From Ruegeria halocynthiae (lineage in GTDB: Bacteria; Pseudomonadota; Alphaproteobacteria; Rhodobacterales; Rhodobacteraceae), in contig NZ_JQEZ01000001.1 in the NCBI RefSeq assembly GCF_000743705.1, positions 178,070 to 242,069 on the forward strand: a stretch of 64,000 bases of DNA, written 5' to 3'. The notes beneath the pieces were generated by a model. That model saw only the letters and a program-made list of their open reading frames with translations. It searched no databases and was not told the origin of the DNA. Below, one piece after another: positions 45,808 through 59,244 of this stretch. The translations under genes were made by a program, and so were the position numbers. The first letter of the stretch is position 1. Each line of letters opens with the position of its first letter.

Positions 45808-46035
45808 ATGACACGCGCAATGCACAACCCCGCCCTCATGCTGCTGAACGACAGTCCCCGACTGCCGCTGATCGCCGCGCTGGCCGTGCGGTTTGCGGCG
45901 GTTGTCACGAAGTGGGAACGTCAGCGTCGCAGTCGAATTAATTTGTCGAATCTGGATGACAGGCTTTTGAAAGATGTCGGTCTGACCCGGTATCAGGCCA
46001 GACGGGAAATTGAACGCCCATTCTGGCAGGGTTAA
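45808..46035 (+). CDS. DUF1127 protein
   Basis: A 75-residue protein from ATG 45808 with GAAAGGAT upstream. The C-terminal half is a DUF1127 domain: NLDDRLLKDVGLTRYQARREIERP with the typical LxDLGLTRxEA pattern. Small DUF1127 proteins act in RNA turnover, phosphate and carbon metabolism in other alphaproteobacteria. The N-terminal half contains a hydrophobic stretch LPLIAALAVRFAAVV. It is divergent from the MocR gene and is its most likely target. Confidence 0.85.
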   Translation: MTRAMHNPALMLLNDSPRLPLIAALAVRFAAVVTKWERQRRSRINLSNLDDRLLKDVGLTRYQARREIERPFWQG

Positions 46036-46095
46036 GTAATCCCCAGTCCCCTCAAGGGACCTCTTCCTTGGCCGGGTTTTTACCCGGCCATTTTT

Positions 46096-46539
46096 TTACC
46101 CGAACGCCTCTGCGGCCGACCCTTCGGGCGGCAAGGAGTACGTCATCGTGGCGCGCGCAACGGGTTTGTCAGACCCGTCCGAATACATAAGCACGTCACC
46201 CACGGCTAGCGACTTGCCAAGCTTCAGCAACGTGCAGCGCGCAATCATGTCTTTTCCGCCGTCGGGTTTTCGCATGAAATCCATCGAACAACCCGTTGTT
46301 ACAGCAAGTGATTTACGTCCCTTTCGCGCCAGGATGATGGCATAGACACTGACGTCAGCCAGACCAAACATCGAAGGCCCCGACACCGTTCCGCCGGGAC
46401 GCAGGTGCTTTTCCCCAACCACCAGACGCATCGTGATTACGTTTTCCTCCAGCTCATCGACAACAAAATCCCGATGCACTTGCGGAAAGACCTGCCTCAT
46501 GTAATCCGCCAGCTGTTCTTTGTTCATGGCCAACGACAT
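46096..46539 (-). CDS. PaaI-family thioesterase
   Basis: A 147-residue hotdog-fold thioesterase. Features: HLRPGGTVSGPSMFGLADVSVYA, the helix and catalytic-region pattern of the PaaI/YbgC group, and the C-terminal strand VARATMTYSLPPEG. The likely activity is hydrolysis of short or aromatic acyl-CoA. It is divergent from the enoyl-CoA hydratase gene with 58 bases between start codons, which fits a common fatty- or aromatic-acid role. Confidence 0.87.
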   Translation of the reverse strand: MSLAMNKEQLADYMRQVFPQVHRDFVVDELEENVITMRLVVGEKHLRPGGTVSGPSMFGLADVSVYAIILARKGRKSLAVTTGCSMDFMRKPDGGKDMIARCTLLKLGKSLAVGDVLMYSDGSDKPVARATMTYSLPPEGSAAEAFG

Positions 46540-46597
46540 ACTTCCCCTCCTCGATTTGGCGACCTAGAGTTGGCCCGACATCAGATCGGAGGGCAAG

Positions 46598-47383
46598 ATG
46601 GCAATTCTGGAACGTAACGACGCAGGCTCGGTGGCCAAGTTAAAGATGAATGCACCTGACCGTCTGAACGCCCTGAGCGATGAGATGCTCGCTGCGTTAC
46701 AGGCAGAGTTTGACGCCCTGCGTGACGACAGCACGATCCGAGCGGTTGTTCTGTCCGGTGAAGGCAAGGCATTTTGCGCCGGGCATGATCTGAAGCAGAT
46801 GACGGCTGGACGTCAATCCGAGGATGGTGGCAAAGCCTACTTTCAGGATCTGTTCGCCAGATGTGCCCGCATGATGCTGTCGATTCAGTCCCTGCCCCAG
46901 CCTGTGATCGCCCAGGTCCATGGCATCGCAACGGCTGCTGGTTGCCAGTTGGTTGCGACTTGCGATCTGGCCGTGGCTGCCGAAGGCACCCGTTTTGGCG
47001 TAAACGGTGTGAATATTGGGCTGTTCTGCTCGACCCCCATGGTTGCACTCAGCCGGAATATCCCGCGCAAACAGGCGTTCGAGATGCTGACAACCGGTGA
47101 TTTCATCCCTGCGAAAAAGGCTGCCGAATTGGGTTTGATCAATCGGGTCGTGCCAGAACTGCAACTGGAATCCGAAACTTCTGCGCTGGCGGATCAATTG
47201 GCGGCCAAGCTGGGATCGGCTGTGAAGATCGGCAAGCAGGCGTTTTATCAGCAACTGGAATTGCCGATTGAACAAGCCTACGCCTATGCCGGAGAGGTAA
47301 TGGCGCAGAATATGTTGCACCGAGATACCGAAGAAGGAATTTCGGCATTTATCGAAAAACGACCGCCTGATTGGCACCAATAA
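46598..47383 (+). CDS. Enoyl-CoA hydratase/isomerase family protein
   Basis: A 261-residue crotonase-fold enzyme. Segments: LNALSDEMLAALQAEFD, VLSGEGKAFCAGHDLKQM (oxyanion-hole Gly-His pattern), QVHGIATAAGCQLVATCDLA and VNGVNIGLFCSTPMVALSR. One of the two catalytic Glu residues of true hydratases appears replaced (GVNIGLFC), so an isomerase or other crotonase reaction is possible. It ends before trmFO with about 265 bases in between. Confidence 0.88.
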   Translation: MAILERNDAGSVAKLKMNAPDRLNALSDEMLAALQAEFDALRDDSTIRAVVLSGEGKAFCAGHDLKQMTAGRQSEDGGKAYFQDLFARCARMMLSIQSLPQPVIAQVHGIATAAGCQLVATCDLAVAAEGTRFGVNGVNIGLFCSTPMVALSRNIPRKQAFEMLTTGDFIPAKKAAELGLINRVVPELQLESETSALADQLAAKLGSAVKIGKQAFYQQLELPIEQAYAYAGEVMAQNMLHRDTEEGISAFIEKRPPDWHQ

Positions 47384-47647
47384 GGCGATTGTGTGTAAAA
47401 TTTTTCACCACTGTTCTCATTTTAGCACTTTTCAAAACGGCGACACTGTGGCAATGCTGGGACAGAGCGAAGGCTCTGGTTACACTTTTGGGTCGCCGTC
47501 GGCGGAAGGTCCCTCCAAGCTGGTTTCTCTCACCGGCGTAGATATTCCCGCAGCGGCGACCCCAAGACCCCCCTTTACATTGGTACCTCTGATGATGATT
47601 GCGCGGCTGTGTTGCGTTGTGCGGTGCTCTGCCCTATGTGGCGACGC

Positions 47648-48988
47648 ATGACACAGAAATTGCATATCGTGGGCGGCGGCATGGCCGGATCCGAGGCCGC
47701 CTGGCAGGCGGCGGAAATGGGCGTGGATGTTGTGATCCACGAAATGCGGCCCAAGGTGGGCACTTTTGCGCATCAGACTGGCAACCTGGCTGAAATGGTG
47801 TGCTCGAACTCATTCCGTTCGGATGATGATGAACAGAACGCGGTTGGCCTGCTGCATTGGGAAATGCGTGCGGCCGACGGTCTGATCATGACAACCGCAG
47901 ATTCGCACCGCCTGCCTGCTGGTGGGGCGTTGGCCGTAGATCGCGACCCCTTTGCCGAGGCGGTGACCGCAAAGCTGCACGCGCATCCCCGGATCGAAGT
48001 GACCGGAGAAGAAGTCACCACCCTGCCCGAGGAAGGCCAGTGGATTTTTGCGACCGGGCCGCTGACCTCGGCGTCTCTGGGTCAGGCCATTCGCACCGAA
48101 ACCGGCGCTGAATCGCTGGCCTTTTTCGACGCCATTGCCCCGATCGTCTATGCCGACAGCATCGACATGAGCAAAGCGTGGATGCAGTCGCGCTATGACA
48201 AGGGCGAAACCGAAGAAGAGCGCACGGCATATCTGAACTGCCCCATGGACCGGGATCAGTACGAGGCGTTCATCGACGCCCTGCTGGCCGCTGATAAGGC
48301 CGAATTCCACGAGGGCGAAACGGCGGGCTATTTCGATGGCTGCCTACCGATCGAGGTCATGTCGGAACGCGGGCGCGAAACGTTGCGTTTTGGTCCGATG
48401 AAACCGGTTGGCCTGACCAACCCCCACCAGCCTGACGTGAAACCATATGCCGTGGTGCAATTGCGTCGGGACAACGCCCTTGGGACGCTGTTCAATATCG
48501 TGGGCTTTCAGACCAAGATGAAATACGGCGCCCAGACCGAGGTGTTCCGCATGATCCCCGGGTTGGAAAACGCCAGCTTTGCGCGTCTGGGCGGCATTCA
48601 TCGCAACACATTCATCAACTCTCCCACGTTGCTGGATGAACAGATGCGGCTGAAATCCAAACCGAACATTCGCTTTGCCGGTCAGATCACCGGGGTTGAG
48701 GGTTACGTCGAAAGCGCCGCAATGGGTCTGCTGGCAGGCCGTCTGGCCGCGGCCGAGATTTTGGGCCGCGCGCTGCCCGAGGTGCCGCAGGACAGCGCCA
48801 TGGGTGCCCTGATCCACCACATCACAGGCGGTGCCGAGGCCAAGACATTTCAACCCATGAACGTCAATTTCGGCCTTTTCCGCCCTGTCGATGGCCTGAA
48901 AGGCGGGCGGCGTGGTCGCAAGGATCGTTACAAAGCCTATACGGATCGGGCCAAGGCCGAATGGACAAGCTGGCTCGCGCATTGCTGA
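47648..48988 (+). CDS. trmFO: Methylenetetrahydrofolate-tRNA-(uracil-5-)-methyltransferase TrmFO
   Basis: A 446-residue FAD enzyme that forms T54 in tRNA using methylene-THF. The FAD motif is [17 protein letters not shown]; other family features are [16 protein letters not shown] with the catalytic Cys region, [19 protein letters not shown] and [19 protein letters not shown] 47648 ([11 protein letters not shown]) fits the family start; a TTG 13 codons upstream lacks support. The C-terminal Cys noted in some homologues is present (AHC). A transcription unit with the downstream methyltransferase gene is likely (36 bases). Confidence 0.96.
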   Translation: MTQKLHIVGGGMAGSEAAWQAAEMGVDVVIHEMRPKVGTFAHQTGNLAEMVCSNSFRSDDDEQNAVGLLHWEMRAADGLIMTTADSHRLPAGGALAVDRDPFAEAVTAKLHAHPRIEVTGEEVTTLPEEGQWIFATGPLTSASLGQAIRTETGAESLAFFDAIAPIVYADSIDMSKAWMQSRYDKGETEEERTAYLNCPMDRDQYEAFIDALLAADKAEFHEGETAGYFDGCLPIEVMSERGRETLRFGPMKPVGLTNPHQPDVKPYAVVQLRRDNALGTLFNIVGFQTKMKYGAQTEVFRMIPGLENASFARLGGIHRNTFINSPTLLDEQMRLKSKPNIRFAGQITGVEGYVESAAMGLLAGRLAAAEILGRALPEVPQDSAMGALIHHITGGAEAKTFQPMNVNFGLFRPVDGLKGGRRGRKDRYKAYTDRAKAEWTSWLAHC

Positions 48989-49024
48989 CTGGACGTGAAC
49001 GGGCCAGACAGCTTACATTCAGAT

Positions 49025-49639
49025 ATGAGTGATAAGTACCTCAAAGACGTCTATGATCTGAATACGCCACAGGCCACCCGCGCGCACTATCAGAAGTGGG
49101 CCGCATCTTATGATGCCGAGGTTGGTGCGCATGGCTATGCAACGCCCGGACGCGTGGCCGAGGCGTTGTGGTCAAAACTGCCCAAGCCCCAGATACCGAT
49201 CCTTGATTACGGTTGCGGTACGGGCCTTTCCGGCCAGGCGCTGCGCGCCGCAGGGTTTGAGGTGATCGACGGGGTCGACCCAACACCGAAGATGCTGGAA
49301 GGTGCTGCGGCCAAAGGGGTTTACCGTACTTTGTCCTCATTCGAAATCACCGACCCAGAGCCGCTGAACCAAGGGGCATATAAGGCCATCACAGCCATAG
49401 GCGTCATTGGTGCAGGCGCTGCGCCACCCGATGTATTCGACATGCTGATACAGGCCCTTCCCAAGGGTGGGTTTCTTGCTTTTTCCTTTAATGATCATAC
49501 GCTTGAGGACGTGTCTTATACTTCTCATCTGAATGATTGTCTTGCATCGGGGACCGCGCGCTTGCTGTTTCGGGAATACGGCCCTCATTTACCCGGTATG
49601 GACCTTAAATCCGAAGTATATATCGTTGAAAAAGCGTGA
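49025..49639 (+). CDS. Class I SAM-dependent methyltransferase
   Basis: A 204-residue methyltransferase. SAM motif I is ILDYGCGTGLSGQALRAAGF, followed by DGVDPTPKMLEGAAAKG, the usual acidic end of strand 2. The N terminus MSDKYLKDVYDLNTPQATR matches the group of small-molecule or Q-base-linked methyltransferases. ATG 49025 is chosen over a GTG at 48995. Its stop TGA overlaps the GTG start of gluQRS (GTGA), so both are coupled. Confidence 0.85.
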   Translation: MSDKYLKDVYDLNTPQATRAHYQKWAASYDAEVGAHGYATPGRVAEALWSKLPKPQIPILDYGCGTGLSGQALRAAGFEVIDGVDPTPKMLEGAAAKGVYRTLSSFEITDPEPLNQGAYKAITAIGVIGAGAAPPDVFDMLIQALPKGGFLAFSFNDHTLEDVSYTSHLNDCLASGTARLLFREYGPHLPGMDLKSEVYIVEKA

Positions 49640-50532
49640 CATTTAGAACTCGATTTGCACCGTCCCCCACTGGTCCGCTGCATCTGGGGCATGCGTATTC
49701 GGCCATTCTGGCGCATGATCTGGCCACGTCCGAGAACGGCCAGTTCCTGTTGAGGATCGAAGATATTGACCGTTCACGCGCACGACCCCAATGGGAAGAC
49801 CAGATTTATGATGATCTGGCGTGGCTGGGATTGCGCTGGCCCGAACCTGTGATGCGGCAGTCCGTGCGGCAGGCCGTTTATGATAAGGCGCTGGATAATC
49901 TTTGGGCGCGCGGTCTTCTTTACCCCTGCACCTGTAACCGCAAGGATATCGCCGCTGCGGCAAGCGCGCCGCAAGAAGGCGCACCGATGCACGGGCCGGA
50001 CGGGATCATTTATCCCGGCACCTGTCGTGAAAAACGACAGCACATCTCAGACGACGCACAGCGTCGCCCCACGGACGTACCGCTGCGGTTGGATATGGTC
50101 GCCGCGGGCCGGGCACTTGGAACGGCAGGCCAACCCATTGCGCGAATGGGCGCGTTTTACGAGGCCGGAGCTGGACCGAATGGCGAAACGGGCACCATCA
50201 CGTTCACTCTGGACGAGGTAACGGAAACCATCGGAGACGTCGTTCTGTCTCGCCGCGATATGGGCACCTCTTATCACCTGTCGGTGGTCTTGGACGACGC
50301 CGCGCAGGATATCACCCATGTTGTCCGGGGGCAGGATCTGTTCGAAGCCACACGAATTCACGTCATCCTGCAAGCGCTGCTTGAATTACCGACGCCGCGC
50401 TATATTCATCACCGGCTGATCCGGGATGGCGCGGGCAAGCGTCTGGCCAAACGCGACGACGCCAGGGCGATTGCGAAGTACCGCGCCGAGGGCGTCTCAG
50501 CGGCCGATATCCGGGCGATGGTTGGTCTGTGA
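49636..50532 (+). CDS. gluQRS: Glutamyl-Q tRNA(Asp) synthetase
   Basis: A 298-residue GluRS paralogue without anticodon-binding domain. It starts with GTG overlapping the previous stop codon. The class I signature HLGH lies in FAPSPTGPLHLGHAYSAI, the zinc site is formed by CTC in YPCTCNRKDI plus the Cys in YPGTCR, and a KMSKS-like site reads GAGKRLAKRDDA. The enzyme glutamylates queuosine at position 34 of tRNA-Asp. Genes for queuosine synthesis are not in the window. Confidence 0.96.
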   Translation: MTFRTRFAPSPTGPLHLGHAYSAILAHDLATSENGQFLLRIEDIDRSRARPQWEDQIYDDLAWLGLRWPEPVMRQSVRQAVYDKALDNLWARGLLYPCTCNRKDIAAAASAPQEGAPMHGPDGIIYPGTCREKRQHISDDAQRRPTDVPLRLDMVAAGRALGTAGQPIARMGAFYEAGAGPNGETGTITFTLDEVTETIGDVVLSRRDMGTSYHLSVVLDDAAQDITHVVRGQDLFEATRIHVILQALLELPTPRYIHHRLIRDGAGKRLAKRDDARAIAKYRAEGVSAADIRAMVGL

Positions 50533-50537
50533 CCGCG

Positions 50538-50909
50538 TCATCCCATCGGTGACATCAGTTCAACCTCGGCCCCGTCGCGCACGGCCGTATAGAAACAAGT
50601 GCGCCGGTTCGTGTGACAGGCCGCACCCGTCTGCCGCACCATCACCAGCAGGCAATCACGGTCGCAATCAAAGCGGAAATCCACCAGTTCTTGCACGTGA
50701 CCCGAGGATTCACCTTTGATCCAGAACGCTTGGCGGGACCGCGACCAATAGGTGACGCGCCCGGTCTCCAACGTTTTTTCAATAGCTTGAACATTCATCC
50801 AGGCCATCATCAATACCTCGCCTGAGCTTTCATCCTGGGCAATGGCCGGGATCAAACCAGCCTCGTTGAACTTCAAAGCGGACGGATCAAATGCGGTGGT
50901 GGCGGACAT
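50538..50909 (-). CDS. hisI: Phosphoribosyl-AMP cyclohydrolase
   Basis: A 123-residue HisI, third step of histidine synthesis (opening the purine ring of PR-AMP). Metal-binding residues are visible in VDFRFDCDRDCLLVMVRQ and TGAACHTNRRTCF; the N terminal AIAQDESSGEVLMMAWMN is conserved. No PR-ATP pyrophosphohydrolase domain is fused. ATG 50909 is used; an ATG six codons up (50927) is possible. Divergent from the Fe-S scaffold gene, convergent with gluQRS. Confidence 0.96.
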   Translation of the reverse strand: MSATTAFDPSALKFNEAGLIPAIAQDESSGEVLMMAWMNVQAIEKTLETGRVTYWSRSRQAFWIKGESSGHVQELVDFRFDCDRDCLLVMVRQTGAACHTNRRTCFYTAVRDGAEVELMSPMG

Positions 50910-50975
50910 GAGAAAAACCTTTTGCATCCCTGTGGATGCCCACTATGTATTGGGAACAGACAACGAGGGAAAGCC

Positions 50976-51428
50976 ATGTCCGGCGAGAACGACCTGATCA
51001 AGCTTTATTCCGGCCGCATTCTGGCACTGGCCGCAGATATTCCGCACCTGGCCCGGCTGGATAACCCCGATGCTACGGTCAAAAAGCGCTCGCCGCTGTG
51101 CGGGTCGACTGTGACTGTTGATGTCAGTGTGCAAGACGACAAGGTCTCGGATTTCGGTCAGGACGTGAAAGCCTGCGCATTGGGTCAGGCCTCGGCTTCG
51201 GTGGTCGGAAGCGCCATCATCGGTACCACCCGGGCGCAGGTGGAAACCGCGCGTGATCAATTGAAGACGATGCTGAAAAAAGACGGCCCCGCCCCCGACG
51301 CGCCATTTGACGGGCTTGAGGTTCTGATCCCCGCGCGTGAATACAAGAACCGTCATGCCTCGATCCTGCTGGCCCTTGAGGCTGCGGCCGATGCGATGGA
51401 ACAGGCCGAACAAGCCAATTGCGCCTGA
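50976..51428 (+). CDS. Iron-sulfur scaffold protein (NifU N-terminal/IscU-like)
   Basis: A 150-residue protein with the IscU-type pattern: SPLCGSTVTVDVSV (first cysteine), VKACALGQASASV (second cysteine). The third cysteine of IscU is replaced by the C-terminal EQANCA at an unusual position, so ligand completeness is uncertain. Such proteins assemble or hand over Fe-S clusters. ATG 50976 follows GAGGGAAA. It lies alone between hisI and marC. Confidence 0.85.
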   Translation: MSGENDLIKLYSGRILALAADIPHLARLDNPDATVKKRSPLCGSTVTVDVSVQDDKVSDFGQDVKACALGQASASVVGSAIIGTTRAQVETARDQLKTMLKKDGPAPDAPFDGLEVLIPAREYKNRHASILLALEAAADAMEQAEQANCA

Positions 51429-51478
51429 GCGTGGCTTTCTGACGCAAACCCGTCTAACCTCTGGGGAAATTTGGGGGA

Positions 51479-52126
51479 GTGACCGGTTTGAACAATCTGC
51501 TAGAGCATTTCGTGACCCTTTGGGTGGTCATTGATCCCATCGGTACGATTCCCGTATTCATAGCGGTCACTGCCGGGATGGAAATGGCCGCCCGGCGCAA
51601 GATGGCGCTATTGGCTTCTGCCATCAGCGCCGGTGTGCTGCTGTTCTTTCTGGTCTTCGGGCAATTGCTGATCGAGGCGTTGGACATCGGGCTCAACTCA
51701 TTTCAGGTCGCGGGCGGGATTATCCTGTTTCTGTTTGCCCTGACGATGATCTTTGGCGAAAGCAAACAAGACATCGAACAACGTGAGGCCGAGGATGATC
51801 AGGAAGACAAGCTTCACCAGCACAATCCGGCGATTTTCCCGCTGGCGGTGCCATCACTGGCCTCACCCGGTGCCATGCTGGCGGTTGTTATCCTGACCGA
51901 CAACAACCGATACAGTGCGGCAGATCAGGGCATTACCGCGCTGGTCATGCTGTCCGTCGTGGCTGTCGCTTTTGTTCTGATGTTGCTGGCCGAACCTATC
52001 ATCCGCCTGATCGGGCATTCTGGCGCGGCCATCATCAGCCGCGTGATGGGCATGATCCTGGCGTCGGTCGCGGTGAATTCCGTGCTGTCAGCGATGCTTG
52101 AGATCATGCGAACCGGACAGCTATAA
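51479..52126 (+). CDS. MarC-family integral membrane protein
   Basis: A 215-residue protein with six membrane helices, beginning with a GTG after GGGGGA. The first loop motif VVIDPIGTIPVFIAVTAGM is diagnostic for MarC, and a second similar half carries AVPSLASPGAMLAVVIL. A charged cytoplasmic loop (REAEDDQEDKLHQHN) lies in the middle. MarC proteins are not antibiotic pumps in E. coli; their function is unknown. Confidence 0.92.
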   Translation: MTGLNNLLEHFVTLWVVIDPIGTIPVFIAVTAGMEMAARRKMALLASAISAGVLLFFLVFGQLLIEALDIGLNSFQVAGGIILFLFALTMIFGESKQDIEQREAEDDQEDKLHQHNPAIFPLAVPSLASPGAMLAVVILTDNNRYSAADQGITALVMLSVVAVAFVLMLLAEPIIRLIGHSGAAIISRVMGMILASVAVNSVLSAMLEIMRTGQL

Positions 52127-52163
52127 AAAAACCGCCGCACCTTCCGGGCGGAAAGGGCGGCGG
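52125..52163 (-). terminator. Terminator of the small membrane-protein gene
   Basis: On the reverse strand CCGCCGC and GCGGCGG (52132-52138 and 52157-52163) form a stem followed by a run of seven T residues (52125-52131), about 145 bases past the small gene's stop. The marC stop codon at 52124-52126 touches it from the other side. Confidence 0.75.
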
Positions 52164-52308
52164 CAAGATATGCGTGTCTCGTGTGGGGTCCGGATGCCGC
52201 GCGGGGCCGAGGCAGGCCCCTCAAGGGAATAGGGATAGGCAGGTCACCCTTGACTGAAATGGGGATGACAGTGCGGTATGATCGGCACGAGATCGCAGGC
52301 AGAAAGGG

Positions 52309-52431
52309 TCAGAACGCACCGGGCAGGTGAAGGGCAACCATCAGCATGACCACCAAAGAACCAGCCCCCACAGCATCCTGCAAAATCGTTGAATGCGAGC
52401 GGTTCAGGATAGTCTTGATCTGGGTCAGCAT
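52309..52431 (-). CDS. Small membrane protein, 40 residues, behind a LexA box
   Basis: A short frame from ATG 52431 to TGA 52309-52311, with CGGAGGTGAGACC as a very good ribosome site. The first 18 residues are polar (LTQIKTILNRSHSTILQD) and the next 22 form one membrane helix (AVGAGSLVVMLMVALHLPG). The peptide resembles small uncharacterised roseobacter proteins by length and layout; I cannot name a family. It stands alone between marC and recG, with a terminator downstream and an SOS-type box 70-85 bases upstream. Comparable in plan to the SOS-induced division inhibitor SidA of Caulobacter (known knowledge); a similar role here is inference. Confidence 0.78.
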   Translation of the reverse strand: MLTQIKTILNRSHSTILQDAVGAGSLVVMLMVALHLPGAF

Positions 52432-52501
52432 GGTCTCACCTCCGGTCAGAGTTTTAATCCTTTGTTGACCTTTTGTTCTCATATTTCATCGAGTCGGTAA
52501 A

Positions 52502-52536
52502 GAACTTTTTGAGAACATTTGTGAACTTTGCGGAAC
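52502..52536. promoter_or_regulatory. LexA box cluster (GAAC repeats)
   Basis: GAAC at 52502, 52513, 52523 and 52533. The first two are GAAC-N7-GAAC, the known LexA operator of alphaproteobacteria (GTTC-N7-GTTC on the other strand); the others follow with N6 spacing. The only gene with its 5' end nearby is the 40-residue membrane protein (start 52431, reverse strand). Confidence 0.7.
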
Positions 52537-52543
52537 AAAATTT

Positions 52544-56769
<4,226 letters not shown>

Positions 56770-56876
56770 TCACGTATTCTTGGACCCCAGTGATAGGGCG
56801 AGGTCATGGTCAGGTCCAGACGTGCTGTTCAGTGAGTGAGGTTGATCGCCCTGGACCGCAGGCGACCGTGTTCCGA

Positions 56877-57593
56877 TCAGGCCCCAACCGCTATCCGCGT
56901 TTCATCAACACTGTTGCTTTGCGGATCACGCAGGACATAACCCCTGCCCCAGACGGTTTCTATGTAATTGTCGCCGCCCGTTGCATTGCTGAGCTTTTTG
57001 CGCAGCTTGCAGATGAAGACGTCGATGATCTTCAATTCAGGCTCATCCATTCCGCCATAAAGATGGTTCAGGAACATCTCTTTGGTCAGCGTGGTCCCTT
57101 TACGCAGGCTCAGAAGTTCGAGCATCTGATATTCCTTGCCGGTCAGATGAACCGCCTTGCCCTCAACCTCGACCGTTTTGGCATCCAGGTTCACGGCCAC
57201 ACGGCCGGTATGGATGATGGACTGCGAATGCCCCTTGGATCGGCGAATGATGGCGTGGATACGGGCGACCAGTTCTTCGCGATGAAAGGGTTTGGTCATG
57301 TAATCATCCGCGCCGAACCCAAACCCCTTGATCTTGCTTTCGGTGTCATCCGCCCCCGAAAGGATCAGGATCGGGGTTTCCACCCGCGCGATGCGCAACT
57401 GCCGCAGAACTTCGTGCCCATTCATGTCCGGCAGGTTCAGGTCCAGCAGGATCAGGTCGTAATCATAAAGCTTTGCAAGATCGATCCCTTCTTCACCGAG
57501 GTCCGTTGCATAAACGTTGAGGTTGGCGTGCGTCAGCATCAGTTCGATGCTTTTGGACGTGGTCGGATCATCCTCGACAAGAAGTATACGCAT
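56877..57593 (-). CDS. ctrA: Cell-cycle response regulator CtrA
   Basis: A 238-residue OmpR-type regulator. Receiver: EDD near the start, phospho-acceptor Asp51 in [18 protein letters not shown] and Lys in [13 protein letters not shown]. Winged helix: [19 protein letters not shown] and [26 protein letters not shown]. The DNA-binding half is nearly invariant in alphaproteobacteria and identifies CtrA. In roseobacters CtrA controls motility, gene transfer agents and quorum-linked traits rather than viability. The sciP gene follows upstream on the same strand and a CtrA-like box lies just before the start. Confidence 0.97.
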   Translation of the reverse strand: MRILLVEDDPTTSKSIELMLTHANLNVYATDLGEEGIDLAKLYDYDLILLDLNLPDMNGHEVLRQLRIARVETPILILSGADDTESKIKGFGFGADDYMTKPFHREELVARIHAIIRRSKGHSQSIIHTGRVAVNLDAKTVEVEGKAVHLTGKEYQMLELLSLRKGTTLTKEMFLNHLYGGMDEPELKIIDVFICKLRKKLSNATGGDNYIETVWGRGYVLRDPQSNSVDETRIAVGA

Positions 57594-57649
57594 TTACTGC
57601 TCCAATTCGGGTCAATTTACCAATTCAAGATGAGCCTGCTCAAAAATGG

Positions 57650-57664
57650 TTAATCTGACGTTAC
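57650..57664. promoter_or_regulatory. CtrA-box-like site upstream of ctrA
   Basis: TTAA-N7-TTAC at 57650-57664, one base off the CtrA consensus TTAA-N7-TTAA, 57 bases before the ctrA start codon and directly beside the sciP stop. It suggests autoregulation. Confidence 0.5.
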
Positions 57665-57675
57665 CGTTGAATCAT

Positions 57676-57969
57676 TTATTCATCTTCTCCTTTAGGTTGT
57701 CGATATTTTTTTAACGCGGTGGTTTTTAGTGCGTCCATTCCGTGTTCTGCAACCGCCGAAACCCACGAATTGAACTCCTCATCGCTCAGCCCATAGCGTT
57801 TTTTGGCGTCAGACAGCGTGATCAACCCATAAACCACACCCCGCACAACGATTGCCTTGCGCGATGCGACCCACCTGGTCGTGTCCTCTGGCGGCAGATC
57901 GGCACGCGATAAAACCGTTCCATCCGGCAGGGTTACGGAGCGCGGCCCTTCAACTTTGTGCAAATACAT
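57676..57969 (-). CDS. sciP: CtrA inhibitor SciP (DUF1153)
   Basis: A 97-residue protein from ATG 57969 with AGGTAGGAAAG just before it. The start GPRSVTLPDGTVLSRADLPP and the helix-turn-helix part ITLSDAKKRYGLSDEEFNSW match SciP of Caulobacter, which binds the CtrA DNA-binding domain and blocks transcription activation. An in-frame ATG 12 codons upstream is less likely. It lies 83 bases upstream of ctrA on the same strand, so regulator and inhibitor may share a transcript. Confidence 0.92.
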   Translation of the reverse strand: MYLHKVEGPRSVTLPDGTVLSRADLPPEDTTRWVASRKAIVVRGVVYGLITLSDAKKRYGLSDEEFNSWVSAVAEHGMDALKTTALKKYRQPKGEDE

Positions 57970-58098
57970 CTTTCCTACCTCTTCCTGCTGCGACAAAGCT
58001 GACACCAGCCTACTTAATACTGGGTGAAACCGCCCCTTGAGAGTGTGTAGAATTTTCCTATATTCTGCCGGTCTTTCTTAACCCGTACTGGAACCGTC

Positions 58099-59244
58099 AT
58101 GGCCCTCGATACCGAGACACCGCTGAACTCACTTGGCTTTGCCAAACCGCCGTCTGAAACGCGGGTCGTCGTCGCCATGTCCGGAGGTGTGGACAGTTCC
58201 GTCGTGGCCGCCCATCTGTCGGATCAGGGTTATGACGTGGTTGGCGTAACGCTGCAGCTTTATGACCATGGCGCTGCGCTGTCCAAAAAGGGTGCCTGTT
58301 GCGCTGGCATTGATATCCACGACGCCCGCCGCGTCGCCGAAGAGCGCGGCTTTCCGCACTATGTTCTCGACTATGAGAACATTTTTAAGGACGCGGTGAT
58401 TGACGAGTTTGCAGACAGCTATCTGGCAGGGGCGACCCCGGTGCCCTGTATCCGCTGCAACGAGCGGGTGAAATTCAAGGACCTTCTGGAAACCGCCAAG
58501 GACCTTGAAGCCGACTGCATGGCCACCGGTCACTATATTCAGCGCAAGACGGGGCCGAACGGCCCGGAACTGCATTCAGCCGAAGATGCGAACCGCGATC
58601 AGTCCTATTTCCTGTTCTCGACCACGCCCGAGCAGTTGGATTTCCTGCGTTTCCCGCTGGGTCACCTGCCGTCCAAGGACGCCACCCGCGAGATGGCGGC
58701 ACAGTACGGGCTGGCCGTTGCCGACAAACCCGACAGTCAGGACATCTGTTTCGTGCCCAATGGCAACTATGCCAGCGTGATCGAGAAACTGCGCCCCGGC
58801 GCGGCGGAACCAGGTGAGATCGTGCACGCCGATGGCCGCGTTCTGGCGCAGCATGACGGTGTCATCCATTACACGATCGGTCAGCGTCGTGGTTTGGGGA
58901 TCGGCGGCCTCAGCGAACCTCTGTACGTCGTGAAGCTGGACGTCGATAAGAAGCAGGTTGTGGTTGGTCCCAAGGACCTGTTGGCCACACGCACCATTCC
59001 GGTGCGGGAAATCAACTGGCTGGGGGACGAACCCTTTACCTCGCAGGACGAATGGCATGTGTCGGTCAAGGTCCGATCAACCCGCCCCCCGCGTGAGGCG
59101 ATCATCCGCCCGCTGTCCGACACCACGGCCGAGGTCGAACTGCTGGCACCGGAAGAAGGTGTCTCACCCGGTCAGGCCTGCGTTTTCTATTCACTGGAAA
59201 ACAGCCGCATCTTTGGCGGCGGCTGGATCTGGCGCGGGTATTAA
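58099..59244 (+). CDS. mnmA: tRNA-specific 2-thiouridylase MnmA
   Basis: A 381-residue enzyme that makes 2-thiouridine at position 34 of tRNA Lys, Glu and Gln. ATP-pyrophosphatase P-loop SGGVDSS in [18 protein letters not shown], first catalytic Cys in [14 protein letters not shown], second in [16 protein letters not shown], and the C-terminal [18 protein letters not shown]. The N terminus is about 20 residues longer than in E. coli, as usual in the group. Its 3' end overlaps that of the convergent membrane protein gene by four bases. Confidence 0.97.
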   Translation: MALDTETPLNSLGFAKPPSETRVVVAMSGGVDSSVVAAHLSDQGYDVVGVTLQLYDHGAALSKKGACCAGIDIHDARRVAEERGFPHYVLDYENIFKDAVIDEFADSYLAGATPVPCIRCNERVKFKDLLETAKDLEADCMATGHYIQRKTGPNGPELHSAEDANRDQSYFLFSTTPEQLDFLRFPLGHLPSKDATREMAAQYGLAVADKPDSQDICFVPNGNYASVIEKLRPGAAEPGEIVHADGRVLAQHDGVIHYTIGQRRGLGIGGLSEPLYVVKLDVDKKQVVVGPKDLLATRTIPVREINWLGDEPFTSQDEWHVSVKVRSTRPPREAIIRPLSDTTAEVELLAPEEGVSPGQACVFYSLENSRIFGGGWIWRGY

